Source: JAHWKI01 sp035513575 (GTDB lineage Bacteria > Gemmatimonadota > Gemmatimonadetes > Longimicrobiales > RSA9). Taken from it: a stretch of 22,984 nucleotides of DNA. Each line of letters starts with the position of its first letter. The stretch's first letter is position 1. Under the pieces are notes generated by a model. The model had not been told where the DNA came from. It ran no database searches and saw nothing but the letters and a program-made list of their open reading frames with translations. The stretch is from contig DATKBW010000143.1 of the NCBI GenBank assembly GCA_035513575.1, forward strand, positions 1-22,984, given 5' to 3'. Below, in pieces: positions 1 to 8,117 of the stretch. The translations under genes were made by a program, and so were the position numbers.

Positions 1-1
1 G

Positions 2-1348
2 GTGGCGCTGACGCCGCCGGCGGCCGCGCAGCAGGCCCATACGACGCCGCCGGCGCGGGACCTCCGGATCCACGCCATCATCGACTCGGTCTCCGCGGAC
101 CGGATCGAGGCGGACATCCGGCGCCTGGTCGGGTTCGGGACCCGGCACACGCTCTCGGATACGGTCTCCGCCACGCGGGGGATCGGCGCCGCGCGGCGCT
201 GGATCTTCGGCGAGTTCCAGCGGATCAGCGCGGCGTGCGGCGGGTGCCTGGAGGTGGAGTACCAGCGCTACCGGGTCGAGGGGGACCCGCAGGGCCGGAT
301 CCGGGAGGACGCGTGGGTCATCAGCGTGACCGCCACGCTCCGCGGGGCCAGCCACCCCGACCGGTACGTGATCATGAGTGGCGACATCGACAACCGCGTG
401 TCGGGCGCCCTGAACGCGACGGCGGAGAACCCGGGGGCGAACGACAACGCCTCGGGGATGGCCGGCACCATCGAGGCGGCCCGGGTGCTGACGAAGTACG
501 GACCGTTCGACAAGTCCATCGTGTTCGCCGGGCTGGCCGGCGAGGAGCAGGGGCTGTACGGCGGGCAGCATCTCGCCGCGAAGGCGAAGGCGGAGGGGTG
601 GAACATCGACGCGGTGCTGAACAACGACATGATCGGCAACATCGCCGGGCTCGATCAGGTCATCGACAACACGGTGTTCCGGGTGTTCAGCGAGCCGCGC
701 CCGCCGGCCACGACCGAGGCCGAGTGGCGGGCGATCCGGTTCTACGGCGGCGAGGTGGACGGCCCGTCGAGGCAGGTGGCGCGCTACGTGGAGCGGATCA
801 CGTCGGAGTACTTCCGGAACCTGGACGCCATGATGATCTACCGGCTGGACCGGTTCGGGCGCGGCGGGCACCACCGGCCGTTCAACGACCAGGGGTTCCC
901 GGGCGTGCGGATCATGGAGGCGCACGAGCACTACGACCGGCAGCATCAGGACCTGCGGACCGAGGACGGGCGGCGGTACGGCGACGTCATCGAGTTCGTG
1001 GACTTCGACTACGCCCGCAAGCTGACGGGCGTGAACGCGGCGGTCCTCGCGGCGCTGGCCTGGGCCCCGCCGCCCCCCGCCAACTTACAGATCGGCGGAG
1101 CGGTGCAGGCGTCGGCGCGGCTGCGCTGGGACGTCCACCGGGCGCCCGACCTGGCCGGGCACAAGGTCTACTGGCGGCTGACCACCGAGCCCCAGTGGAC
1201 GAACTGGATCTTCATCCCCTGGAACGACGAGGCGGAGGTCCGGCACGTGATGGAGAACCTCGTCATCGACAACTACCTCTTCGGCGTGGCGTCGGTGGAC
1301 CGCGAGGGTCACGAGAGCGTGGTCCAGTTCCCGACGCCGGGGCGGTAG
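2..1348 (+). CDS. Secreted M28-family metallopeptidase, 5' end missing
   Basis: Predicted zinc exopeptidase of family M28, probably secreted. The first readable residues end in PAAAQQ, which looks like the end of a signal peptide, so the true start lies before the window; the GTG at position 2 is only the first in-frame start codon. Residue numbers count from it. The M28 core shows a GANDNASG box (bridging ligand Asp148), AGEEQG (catalytic Glu181 and ligand Glu182), LNNDM (Asp209) and GHHRPF (His290 or 291). The first metal-ligand box, normally GHxDS, reads SGDIDNR, so the usual His is Asp128. About 90 C-terminal residues (from roughly 358) resemble a fibronectin type III domain, common in secreted M28 enzymes. 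The gene converges on the next M28 gene with only 15 bases between the two stop codons. Family membership is clear; the substrate and the activity of the variant site are unknown. Confidence 0.9.
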   Translation: MALTPPAAAQQAHTTPPARDLRIHAIIDSVSADRIEADIRRLVGFGTRHTLSDTVSATRGIGAARRWIFGEFQRISAACGGCLEVEYQRYRVEGDPQGRIREDAWVISVTATLRGASHPDRYVIMSGDIDNRVSGALNATAENPGANDNASGMAGTIEAARVLTKYGPFDKSIVFAGLAGEEQGLYGGQHLAAKAKAEGWNIDAVLNNDMIGNIAGLDQVIDNTVFRVFSEPRPPATTEAEWRAIRFYGGEVDGPSRQVARYVERITSEYFRNLDAMMIYRLDRFGRGGHHRPFNDQGFPGVRIMEAHEHYDRQHQDLRTEDGRRYGDVIEFVDFDYARKLTGVNAAVLAALAWAPPPPANLQIGGAVQASARLRWDVHRAPDLAGHKVYWRLTTEPQWTNWIFIPWNDEAEVRHVMENLVIDNYLFGVASVDREGHESVVQFPTPGR

Positions 1349-1363
1349 CGGCGCGTTCGCCGT

Positions 1364-2437
1364 CTACTCCTGCACCGCCCTCCGCCCCTCCTCCGTCCAC
1401 TCCGCATCCTCGCCCATGGCCAGCTCGTACGCCGCGAGGAAGACCAGGCGGGCGATCCGGGCGACCTTGTCCGCGTCGATGCGGGAGGGCTCGTCGTCGA
1501 GGCCGGGTTCGTCATCGCGCAGGGCCGTGGTGATGGCGATGGCGGGGATGCCGCGGCGGGCGAAGGGGTAGTGGTCGCCGCGGGTGAAGAGCGTCGCGCC
1601 GGGACCGCGGTGGTGGTCGAACGCGAACCGGAGGTCCGCGGCGGCCGCGGTGCGGACCACCAGGGGACCGAGGGACGAGGAGTCGTGGCCGACGAGGCCC
1701 ACGGTGTCGCGACCGCTCCGGCCGATCCGGTCCAGGTTCAGGACCGCTACCGCGTCGTCGAGGAACACGGTGGGGTGGGCGGCGAACCAGGACGCGCCGA
1801 GCAGCCCCTTCTCCTTCCCACTCGTCGCCAGGAAGAGGATGGGCCGGGCGGCGTGGCCGCGGAGGACGCCGAAGGCCTGTGCGATCGCCACGAGGGCGGC
1901 GGTCCCGGACGCGTTGTCATCCGCACCGTTGAAGATGGAGTCGCCGTCCTCGTTCGGGGTGCCCACGCCCACGTGGTCGAAGTGGGCGATGAGGATCACG
2001 TACTCCCCCGCCCGCGCGCCGTCCGACCCGGGCACGACACCCACGACGTTCGGGACCTGCGCGGGTGGGCGGCCGGCGCTGGTGACGGGGCTTTCCGCGC
2101 CCTCGACCGGCGCTCCGGGCTCCCGCGGCAGGAACTGGATGTAGCCGCCGTCATCCCCCGCGGGCTCCAGCCCCGCGGCGGCGAAGCGCTCGGCGATCCA
2201 TGATGCGGCCCGCTCGAGCTCCGGACTGGGCGTATCCCGGCCTCGCATCCGGTCGGAGGCCAGAAAGCCGACGTGCTGACGGATCTCCCGGGGCTGGATG
2301 GTGCGGCGGACCACCCGGTCCAGCGAGACGGCCGCGTCCGGACGCTCGTCCGTGCCGAACTCGTCCCCGCCGCGGCCCACCAGCGTGCACGCGCCGGCGC
2401 CCAGCGAGGCGAGGAGGAGGAATCGGAGTGAACGCAT
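1364..2437 (-). CDS. M28-family peptidase-like lipoprotein with altered catalytic residue
   Basis: Predicted 357-residue M28 aminopeptidase-like protein exported as a lipoprotein. I chose the ATG at 2437 because it starts a signal sequence (MRSLRFLLLASLGAGAC) with a weak lipobox before Cys17; the frame is open further upstream but codes there for an unlikely arginine-rich stretch. Metal ligands are visible: His152 in AHFDH, Asp174 in GADDNASG, Glu209, Asp236 in NLDRIG and His289 in GDHYPF. The usual EE pair, whose first Glu is the general base in M28 enzymes such as Vibrio aminopeptidase, reads KE here (TSGKEKG, Lys208, codon AAG at 1816-1814). All metal ligands are kept while the base is lost, so it may be inactive on peptides, a metal or substrate binder, or a neofunctionalised enzyme. 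It follows the MBL-fold gene by 49 bases on the same strand and is probably cotranscribed with it. Confidence 0.9.
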   Translation of the reverse strand: MRSLRFLLLASLGAGACTLVGRGGDEFGTDERPDAAVSLDRVVRRTIQPREIRQHVGFLASDRMRGRDTPSPELERAASWIAERFAAAGLEPAGDDGGYIQFLPREPGAPVEGAESPVTSAGRPPAQVPNVVGVVPGSDGARAGEYVILIAHFDHVGVGTPNEDGDSIFNGADDNASGTAALVAIAQAFGVLRGHAARPILFLATSGKEKGLLGASWFAAHPTVFLDDAVAVLNLDRIGRSGRDTVGLVGHDSSSLGPLVVRTAAAADLRFAFDHHRGPGATLFTRGDHYPFARRGIPAIAITTALRDDEPGLDDEPSRIDADKVARIARLVFLAAYELAMGEDAEWTEEGRRAVQE

Positions 2438-2486
2438 GGACGGTACTCGGGTCGGGGTCGCGGATCGGCGTCGCGGGCGCCAGCGG

Positions 2487-3500
2487 TCAGAGGCGCAGCG
2501 TCTCGCCATGACGCGGAACGTACAGGTCGGCGTCCGCGTGTCCCAGTGCCGCCCACGCCCGGCGCAGGCGCGCGGGAGGCTCCAGGGGGGCCTCATCGGT
2601 GAGCCGGAAGGTGCCCCAGTGCATCCCCACGAACGCGCCGCGGCCGCCCAGGTCCGCGTACGCCTGGGCCGCCTCCTCCGGCGTCATGTGCGCCGCCGCC
2701 ATGAACCACCGGGGCTCGTACGCCCCGATGGGCAGGAGCACCAGGTCGAACGGGGCCTCCCGCGCCGCCACTTCCGAGAAGGCCGGGCAGTAGCCGCTGT
2801 CCCCGGCGAAAAAGACCCGCCGGCCGGCGCATTCGAGCCGCCATGCCGACCAGAGCCGCCGCCGCGCGTCCAGCACTCCGCGCTTCGTCCAGTGGCGCGC
2901 CGGCAGGCCCCGGATCCCGGCGACGACGCCCGTGTCCCCGCGGTGCGTCGCCTCGTCCCACCAGTCCAGCTCCACCACCCGCGCCACCCCGCGCGACTCC
3001 AGCCACGGCCGGTACCCGAGAGGCGTGAACCAGGCGGCGGCCGGGAAGCGCTCCGCGAGGGCGCGCACGCTGGGGCGGTCGAGGTGATCGTAATGGTCGT
3101 GGGACAGGAGCACCACGTCCACCGGCGGCAGCGCGTCCAGCGCGATCCCCGGCGGAACGAGCCGGCGCGGCCCCGCCCACGGCAGCGGAGAGGCCCGGTC
3201 GGCGAACATCGGGTCGGTGAGCACGTTCAGCCCGGGAAGCTGCACCAGGAACGTCGCCTGGCCGACCCACGTCGCCCGCATCCCGTCTCCGGCCGGCGGC
3301 AGCCGCGGCTGCGCCAGGTCCGGCTCTCCCGCGGGGAGCGACGCCGGGCCGGGGTCCGGCGGCAGACCGGTCCGCACGCGCTGCCAGACCCATTTCAGCA
3401 TGTCGCCGGCGTCGGGCTCCGGCGGGAGCCTTGGCCAGGGATTGCGGTACCGGCCGTCCGGCCCGTGGTGGGGCGGCCGGGTGTCCTCCTCGGCCTCCAT
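2487..3500 (-). CDS. Metallo-beta-lactamase-fold hydrolase, NAPE-PLD/UlaG-like
   Basis: A 337-residue MBL-fold protein of the type related to N-acyl-phosphatidylethanolamine phospholipase D. The dinuclear metal site is complete: SHDHYDH (His134, His136, Asp138, His139), His203, Asp234 in FAGDSG, and His294 in GMHWGTF. His271 (AAHMT) is a further conserved-looking histidine. The first 70 residues contain the PWP and MLKW segments seen before the fold in this family. There is no signal peptide, so it is probably cytoplasmic or associated with the inner face of the membrane. The ATG at 3500 has GGAG eight bases upstream. In known family members the reaction is phosphodiester or lactone hydrolysis; the substrate here cannot be read from sequence. 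It is the first gene of a probable two-gene unit with the M28 lipoprotein. Confidence 0.88.
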   Translation of the reverse strand: MEAEEDTRPPHHGPDGRYRNPWPRLPPEPDAGDMLKWVWQRVRTGLPPDPGPASLPAGEPDLAQPRLPPAGDGMRATWVGQATFLVQLPGLNVLTDPMFADRASPLPWAGPRRLVPPGIALDALPPVDVVLLSHDHYDHLDRPSVRALAERFPAAAWFTPLGYRPWLESRGVARVVELDWWDEATHRGDTGVVAGIRGLPARHWTKRGVLDARRRLWSAWRLECAGRRVFFAGDSGYCPAFSEVAAREAPFDLVLLPIGAYEPRWFMAAAHMTPEEAAQAYADLGGRGAFVGMHWGTFRLTDEAPLEPPARLRRAWAALGHADADLYVPRHGETLRL

Positions 3501-3678
3501 TCAGTGGCTCCGGGCCATCGGGGAGCAGGTCGCGCGTGCGGGGGCGCTGGGCATCCGGGAGAGTGTGCGGGGCCGGCGGCGTGGTGGCAAGCGGCCCGGG
3601 GGTGCCGCGGCGGCGCACTGGCCCGCACGCACCAACCCGCGCTAGCATCACGCAGGACCCTGAACCCCGCCACCCGCC

Positions 3679-4569
3679 ATGCACCGGACCCTGACGACGC
3701 TCTCCCTCCCCGCCCTGCTCCTCGCCGGCTCCGCGGTGGGCCAGACCGCCACCGACATCCACCTCCTCGAGATCGCGGAACGGAATGGCCAGGTCCTGGT
3801 CCTCGGCGCCCCCGCCCGGATGACGGACCGGGACGGGTACGACAACCAGCCGGCGTTCACTCCCGACGGGGCGGCCGTGCTGTACACGAGCATCCGGGAT
3901 GGGCAGGCGGACACGTACCGGTACGAGATCCGGACGGGCGAGACGACGCGCGTGACCCGGACGCCCGAGAGCGAGTACTCGCCCACGCCGATCCCCGGCG
4001 GCGGCCGCTTCTCCGTGGTGCGCGTGGAGCGGGACTCGACGCAGCGCCTCTGGTCGTTCGCCCTCGATGGCAGCGATCCCCGGCTCGTGCTGGAGGACAT
4101 CGAGCCCGTGGGCTACCACGCCTGGGTGGACGCCAGCCGCATCGGGATCTTCGTCCTGGGCGACCCCTCGCTGCTCCTGGTCGCCGATGCGGACCGTGGA
4201 ACCGCGCGGGTCAGGGCACGGGGCATCGGGCGCTCCATCCAGCCCGTGCCGGGGCGGGCCGCGCTGACGTTCACCCAGCCCATCGGGGACCAGTGGTGGA
4301 TCCGCGAGCTGGACCTGGGCCGGCGCCAGATCCGCGCCCTCGCCCGGATGCCGGGCCCCGACGAGTACCACGTCTGGACCCCGGGCGGGTCGCTGCTCGG
4401 CGCGCACGGGACCGGGATCTACCAGTGGGAGAGCGGCGGCACCGGCACGTGGCGGCTGGTGGCGGACATGGCCGAGGCCGGGCTCGGGAGGGTCACGCGG
4501 CTCGCCGTCTCCCCCGACGGGCGGCGGCTCGCGGTGGTGGTGGACCGGGACGGACCCGACCACCCATGA
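3679..4569 (+). CDS. Secreted TolB-like beta-propeller (PD40 repeat) protein
   Basis: A 296-residue exported protein. The N-terminus is a signal peptide with likely cleavage after AVG or AVGQ (residues 19-22). The rest has WD40-like PD40 blades, marked by repeats of the type PAFTPDGAAVLYTS (about 58-71), YSPTPIPGGGRFSVV (100-114), RLWSFALDGSDP (123-134) and a final LAVSPDGRRLAVV. This is the fold of the TolB C-terminal propeller, but there is no TolB N-terminal domain, so it is not TolB itself. Related proteins of this size are common in the periplasm and probably serve as binding or scaffold modules. I see no catalytic motif and no strong ribosome binding site before the ATG. It is divergent from the MBL-fold gene across 178 bases and convergent with the OmpA-like gene. 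Confidence 0.82.
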   Translation: MHRTLTTLSLPALLLAGSAVGQTATDIHLLEIAERNGQVLVLGAPARMTDRDGYDNQPAFTPDGAAVLYTSIRDGQADTYRYEIRTGETTRVTRTPESEYSPTPIPGGGRFSVVRVERDSTQRLWSFALDGSDPRLVLEDIEPVGYHAWVDASRIGIFVLGDPSLLLVADADRGTARVRARGIGRSIQPVPGRAALTFTQPIGDQWWIRELDLGRRQIRALARMPGPDEYHVWTPGGSLLGAHGTGIYQWESGGTGTWRLVADMAEAGLGRVTRLAVSPDGRRLAVVVDRDGPDHP

Positions 4570-4584
4570 TCGCCATCATGGTGG

Positions 4585-4651
4585 TCGGCCTCGCCCCGGC
4601 GGTGTCCGGGACGCGACTCGGCCCCCGACCCCGCCGGGGCCGCGAGGCCGA
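4585..4651. terminator. Candidate bidirectional terminator hairpin
   Basis: An inverted repeat lies in the 94-base gap between two convergent genes. The left arm at 4585-4602 (TCGGCCTCGCCCCGGCGG) pairs with 4631-4651, which matches its reverse complement except for a three-base bulge; the loop is about 28 bases. There is no T-run on either side, so intrinsic termination is uncertain, but the position between two gene 3' ends fits the role. Confidence 0.45.
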
Positions 4652-4663
4652 GGCCGAGCCCCC

Positions 4664-5335
4664 CTACTGGTTCCGCTGCAGGTCCGTGCGCCACTCCTCG
4701 TCGGCGTAGATCACCACCTCGACGCGGCGGTTCAGCTGACGGCCCTCGGCGGTGTCGTTCGTCGCGACAGGGTCGTTCAGGCCCATGCCGCGGGTCGAGA
4801 CGCGATCACCGGCGATCCCCAGCTCCTGCAGGTAGTTCGCCGCCGAACGGGCCCGCTGCTCCGACAGGGTCTGATTGTAGGAGGCCGGGCCCGTGGCGTC
4901 CGTGTGCCCGATGATCAGGACGTCGGTGTTCCCGTACTGCTTCAGGTTGTTCGCCAGCTCCTGAAGATTCGAGCGCGCCTGCGACCGCAGCGTCGCGCTG
5001 TCGAAGTCGAAGAGGATCCCGCTCTCGAACGTCACCACGATCCCCTCGCCCACGCGGGCGACGGTGGCGCCATCGAGGTCGTCATCCAGCGACTTCGCCT
5101 GCTGATCCATCTGGTGCCCGATGATCGCCCCGGCGGTCCCGCCCACGGCCGCGCCAATGATGGCGCCCTTCGCCGTGGAGCCGACCTGGCTCCCGATCGC
5201 CGCACCGACCGCTGCGCCGGCACCCGCGCCGATCACCGCGCCCTTCTCCTTCTGATTCCAGCTCGCGCACGCCGTGGTCCCGAGCATCCCGCTCAGGACG
5301 AGCGCGGCGAGTGGCAGCCTCATGAGTTTGCTCAT
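4664..5335 (-). CDS. OmpA-family peptidoglycan-binding lipoprotein with glycine-zipper segment
   Basis: A 223-residue outer-membrane lipoprotein. The ATG at 5335 is preceded by AGGAGG and starts a lipoprotein signal with TTAC (Cys23). Residues 32-73 form a glycine-zipper segment (GAVIGAGAGAAVGAAIG, then a second GxxxG-rich run) likely to insert in or associate with membrane. Residues about 98-212 are an OmpA C-terminal domain with GHTDATG and LSEQRA; Asp146 and Arg161 are spaced like the diaminopimelate-binding Asp/Arg pair of OmpA proteins, and NRRVEVVI follows. The predicted role is to tether the outer membrane to peptidoglycan. The layout resembles YiaD-type and other Gly-zipper/OmpA lipoproteins. 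Upstream there is a -24/-12 type promoter match and a 12-bp palindrome, suggesting regulated expression. Divergent from hrpB. Confidence 0.93.
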   Translation of the reverse strand: MSKLMRLPLAALVLSGMLGTTACASWNQKEKGAVIGAGAGAAVGAAIGSQVGSTAKGAIIGAAVGGTAGAIIGHQMDQQAKSLDDDLDGATVARVGEGIVVTFESGILFDFDSATLRSQARSNLQELANNLKQYGNTDVLIIGHTDATGPASYNQTLSEQRARSAANYLQELGIAGDRVSTRGMGLNDPVATNDTAEGRQLNRRVEVVIYADEEWRTDLQRNQ

Positions 5336-5360
5336 CTCGCGTACTCCTCCTCTGACAGGT

Positions 5361-5372
5361 CCGTTCGAACGG
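5361..5372. promoter_or_regulatory. 12-bp perfect palindrome in the OmpA-like gene leader
   Basis: CCGTTCGAACGG is a perfect palindrome spanning the predicted transcription start of the OmpA-like gene, 25 bases before its start codon and next to the -24/-12 match. It could be an operator or a short leader hairpin. Palindromes of this length do occur by chance, so the call rests on position. Confidence 0.3.
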
Positions 5373-5377
5373 ATTGA

Positions 5378-5393
5378 AGCAAGGGTAGTGCCA
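5378..5393 (-). promoter_or_regulatory. Candidate sigma-54 (-24/-12) promoter of the OmpA-like lipoprotein gene
   Basis: Read on the minus strand the site is TGGCACTACCCTTGCT, which fits the RpoN consensus TGGCAC-N5-TTGC with the invariant GG and GC exactly ten bases apart. The expected transcription start is near 5367, giving a leader of about 30 bases with a good Shine-Dalgarno. I cannot see whether this genome encodes RpoN, and no upstream activator site was identified. Confidence 0.45.
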
Positions 5394-5523
5394 CGCGTCC
5401 GCCGGGGGATCGGCTCTTCGCTCTGTCCTACACCCGAACGCGACGAGTGTCCCGTCGGGGGGACGGATGGGGCGGCCGCCGCCACCGGTGCGGCGACGCG
5501 CGGGAACCGCCACCTTGACGGCC

Positions 5524-8067
5524 ATGAGACGGACCTCGCGCGACCCCTGGAGCCGCCTCCCGGTGGCGGCGGCGATCCCGGCGGTGCGGGCGGCGCTGGC
5601 CAGCCCGGGCGCGGCCGTGCTGGTGGCGCCGCCCGGCGCCGGGAAGACCACGGTGGTGCCGTTGGCGCTGCTGGAGGAGGGGTGGGCGGCGGAGTCCCGG
5701 ATCATCGTGCTGGAGCCGCGTCGTCTGGCGGCGCGGGCGGCGGCGGACCGCATGGCGTGGCTGCTGGGCGAGGAAGAGCCCGGGGGCACGGTGGGGTACC
5801 GGGTGCGGAACGACACGCGCGTGGGGCCGGGGACGCGGATCGAGGTGGTGACGGAGGGGGTCCTGACGCGGATGCTTCAGTCCGACGCCGCGCTGGAGGG
5901 GGTGGGGCTGGTGGTGTTCGACGAGTTCCACGAGCGGTCGCTGCACGCGGACCTGGGGCTCGCCCTCACGTTGCAGACGCGGGCGGTGCTGCGGCCGGAC
6001 CTCCGGGTGCTCGTCATGTCGGCGACGCTGGACGCCGCGCCCGTGGCGGCGCTGCTGGGGGAGGCGCCCGTGGTCCGGAGCGAGGGGCGGACGCACCCCG
6101 TGGAGACGCGGTGGCGGAAGGCGCCGGTGGAGGGGTGGATCGAGCCCGCGGTGGTGCGGTCGGTGCTGGGCGCGCTCGACCGCGAGGAGGGGGACGTGCT
6201 GGTATTCCTCCCGGGGGCGGCGGAGATCCGGCGCACGGAGCGCGGCCTGGGGGAGGCGGGGCTCCCGGCGTCGGTGACCGTGCACACGCTCTTCGGGGCG
6301 CTGCCACGGGGGGCGCAGGAGCGGGCGATCGCGCCGAGCCCCCCCGGGACCCGCAAGGTCGTGCTCGCCACCTCCATCGCGGAGACCTCGCTGACCATCG
6401 AGGGGGTGCGCGTGGTGGTGGACGCCGGTCTCATGCGCGTGCCGCGCTTCGACCCGGGAACGGGGATGACCCGGCTGGAGACGGTCCGGGTGACGCGGGA
6501 CGCCGCGGACCAGCGGCGCGGGCGTGCGGGGCGCGTGGCGCCCGGGGTCTGCTACCGCCTCTGGACGCGGGCGGAGGAGCGGGGGCTGGTGCCGCACCGT
6601 CGCCCGGAGATCCAGGACGCGGACCTGGCGCCGGTGGCGCTGGAGCTGGCGGCGTGGGGTGCGGCCCCGGAGGAGCTGCGCTGGCTGGACCCGCCCCCGG
6701 ACGCGGCCTACCGCCAGTCGCTCGAGCTGCTCCGGGGGCTGGAGGCGCTCGGTGACGACGATGCCATCACCGATCACGGCCGCAGGATGGTGTCGTTCGG
6801 GCTGCACCCGCGGCTGGCGCACATGGCGCTCCGCGGCGCGGAGGGCGGGGCCGCGGAGGCCGCCGCGGCGCTGGCCGCGCTTCTCTCTGAGCGCGACATC
6901 CTCCGGGGGCCGGGGCGGGCGGCGGACGCCGACCTGCGGCTCCGCCTGGACGTGCTCCGGGGCCGGTCCCCCGCCGGCCATGAGGTGGATCGGGGCGCGC
7001 TGCGATCGGTGCGGGAGGATGCCCGGCGGATCGCAGGGCGGCTCGAGCCGGGCGTGCTCGAGGACCCGCCTTCCGCAGGCGACGGGGCCCGGGCCCCCTC
7101 CCCCGGACTCCTCGTCGCCCTCGCGTACCCCGACCGCATCGCCCGGCGCCGCGCCGGCGAGCGCGGCCGGTTCCTGCTCCGCAATGGCCGCGGCGCGCGC
7201 TTCCTCGAGCCGCAGGCGCTGGAGGGGGAGGACTGGCTGGCGGTGGCGGAGGTGGAGGGGCGGGGGGCGGAGGCGAGGATCTTCCGCGCGGCGCCGCTGA
7301 CGCTGGAGGAGATCGAGGCGTGGTTCGGCGCCCGGATCGAGGAGACGGCGGAGGTGGCGTGGGACGGCGCGGCGGCGCGCGTGGTGTCCCGGCGGGTCCG
7401 GCGTCTGGGCGCGCTCACCCTGGGGGAGGCACCGCTCCGGGATCCCCCGCCGGACGCGGTCGCGGCGGCGCTGCTGGAGGGAGTCCGGGCGGCCGGCGCG
7501 GCCGCGCTCCCCTGGGGCGCGGACACGACGCAGCTCCGGGAGCGGCTGGAGCTGCTCCACCGGCTCGAGCCGGAGCGGTGGCCGTCGTCGTCGGAGGCCG
7601 AGCTGACGGCGACGCTGGACGCGTGGCTCGCGCCCTTCCTCGCCGGCCTGACGCGGCTGGAGGATCTCCGGAAGGTGGACCTGGCGGCGGCCCTGCTCGC
7701 CCGGCTCCCCCGGGAGCTCCGATCGAAGCTGGACGCGCTGGCGCCGACGCACGTGGAGGTGCCCAGCGGCTCACGGATCCGGGTGGACTACGCGGATCCC
7801 GGAGCGCCCGTGCTGGCGGTCCGGCTCCAGGAAGTGTTCGGGATGCTGGAAACGCCGCGCATCGCCGGCGGCCGGGTGCCGCTGACGATGCACCTCCTCT
7901 CCCCCGCCCGCCGGCCGGTCCAGGTGACGCAGGATCTCGCCAGCTTCTGGCGGGAGGGGTACTTCGAGGTCCGCAAGGACCTGCGGGGGCGCTACCCGAA
8001 GCACGCGTGGCCGGAGGACCCGCTCCGCGCGGAGCCGACCCGGCGCACGAAGCCGCGGCGCCCGTGA
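5524..8067 (+). CDS. hrpB: ATP-dependent helicase HrpB
   Basis: An 847-residue DEAH-family (SF2) helicase, cytoplasmic, typical in length for HrpB. Walker A is APPGAGKTT (35-43, Lys41), motif II is DEFH (133-136), motif III is SATLD (166-170). Later come LATSIAETSLTIEGV and DQRRGRAGR (motif VI with the arginine finger). The C-terminus has the HrpB-specific region ending LLSPARRPVQVTQDLASFW, GRYPKHAWPEDP. HrpB is presumed to act on RNA, but its substrate is poorly known. The frame is open from 5467; I chose the ATG at 5524 because the 19 residues before it are Pro/Arg-rich and unlike the family. No clear Shine-Dalgarno precedes it. It is divergent from the OmpA-like gene and convergent with the barrel gene. 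Confidence 0.95.
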   Translation: MRRTSRDPWSRLPVAAAIPAVRAALASPGAAVLVAPPGAGKTTVVPLALLEEGWAAESRIIVLEPRRLAARAAADRMAWLLGEEEPGGTVGYRVRNDTRVGPGTRIEVVTEGVLTRMLQSDAALEGVGLVVFDEFHERSLHADLGLALTLQTRAVLRPDLRVLVMSATLDAAPVAALLGEAPVVRSEGRTHPVETRWRKAPVEGWIEPAVVRSVLGALDREEGDVLVFLPGAAEIRRTERGLGEAGLPASVTVHTLFGALPRGAQERAIAPSPPGTRKVVLATSIAETSLTIEGVRVVVDAGLMRVPRFDPGTGMTRLETVRVTRDAADQRRGRAGRVAPGVCYRLWTRAEERGLVPHRRPEIQDADLAPVALELAAWGAAPEELRWLDPPPDAAYRQSLELLRGLEALGDDDAITDHGRRMVSFGLHPRLAHMALRGAEGGAAEAAAALAALLSERDILRGPGRAADADLRLRLDVLRGRSPAGHEVDRGALRSVREDARRIAGRLEPGVLEDPPSAGDGARAPSPGLLVALAYPDRIARRRAGERGRFLLRNGRGARFLEPQALEGEDWLAVAEVEGRGAEARIFRAAPLTLEEIEAWFGARIEETAEVAWDGAAARVVSRRVRRLGALTLGEAPLRDPPPDAVAAALLEGVRAAGAAALPWGADTTQLRERLELLHRLEPERWPSSSEAELTATLDAWLAPFLAGLTRLEDLRKVDLAAALLARLPRELRSKLDALAPTHVEVPSGSRIRVDYADPGAPVLAVRLQEVFGMLETPRIAGGRVPLTMHLLSPARRPVQVTQDLASFWREGYFEVRKDLRGRYPKHAWPEDPLRAEPTRRTKPRRP

Positions 8068-8072
8068 GCAGT

Positions 8073-8105
8073 GCGGGTGGGGCGCCCACGGCCGCCGTCA
8101 CCCGC
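8073..8105. terminator. Candidate hairpin between convergent genes
   Basis: The 50-base gap between hrpB and the barrel gene holds the 7-bp perfect arms GCGGGTG (8073-8079) and CACCCGC (8099-8105). An alternative inner hairpin is GTGGG-GCG-CCCAC at 8077-8089. There is no T-run. It could terminate both genes, but in DNA this GC-rich the evidence is weak. Confidence 0.3.
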
Positions 8106-8117
8106 GCCCGGTGACCG

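Noticed and set aside
5428..7752. Very long minus-strand open frame opposite hrpB
   Set aside because: It is Arg/Pro/His-rich with no family motifs, and it mirrors the hrpB coding frame, which has all helicase motifs. Such frames are expected in very GC-rich DNA.
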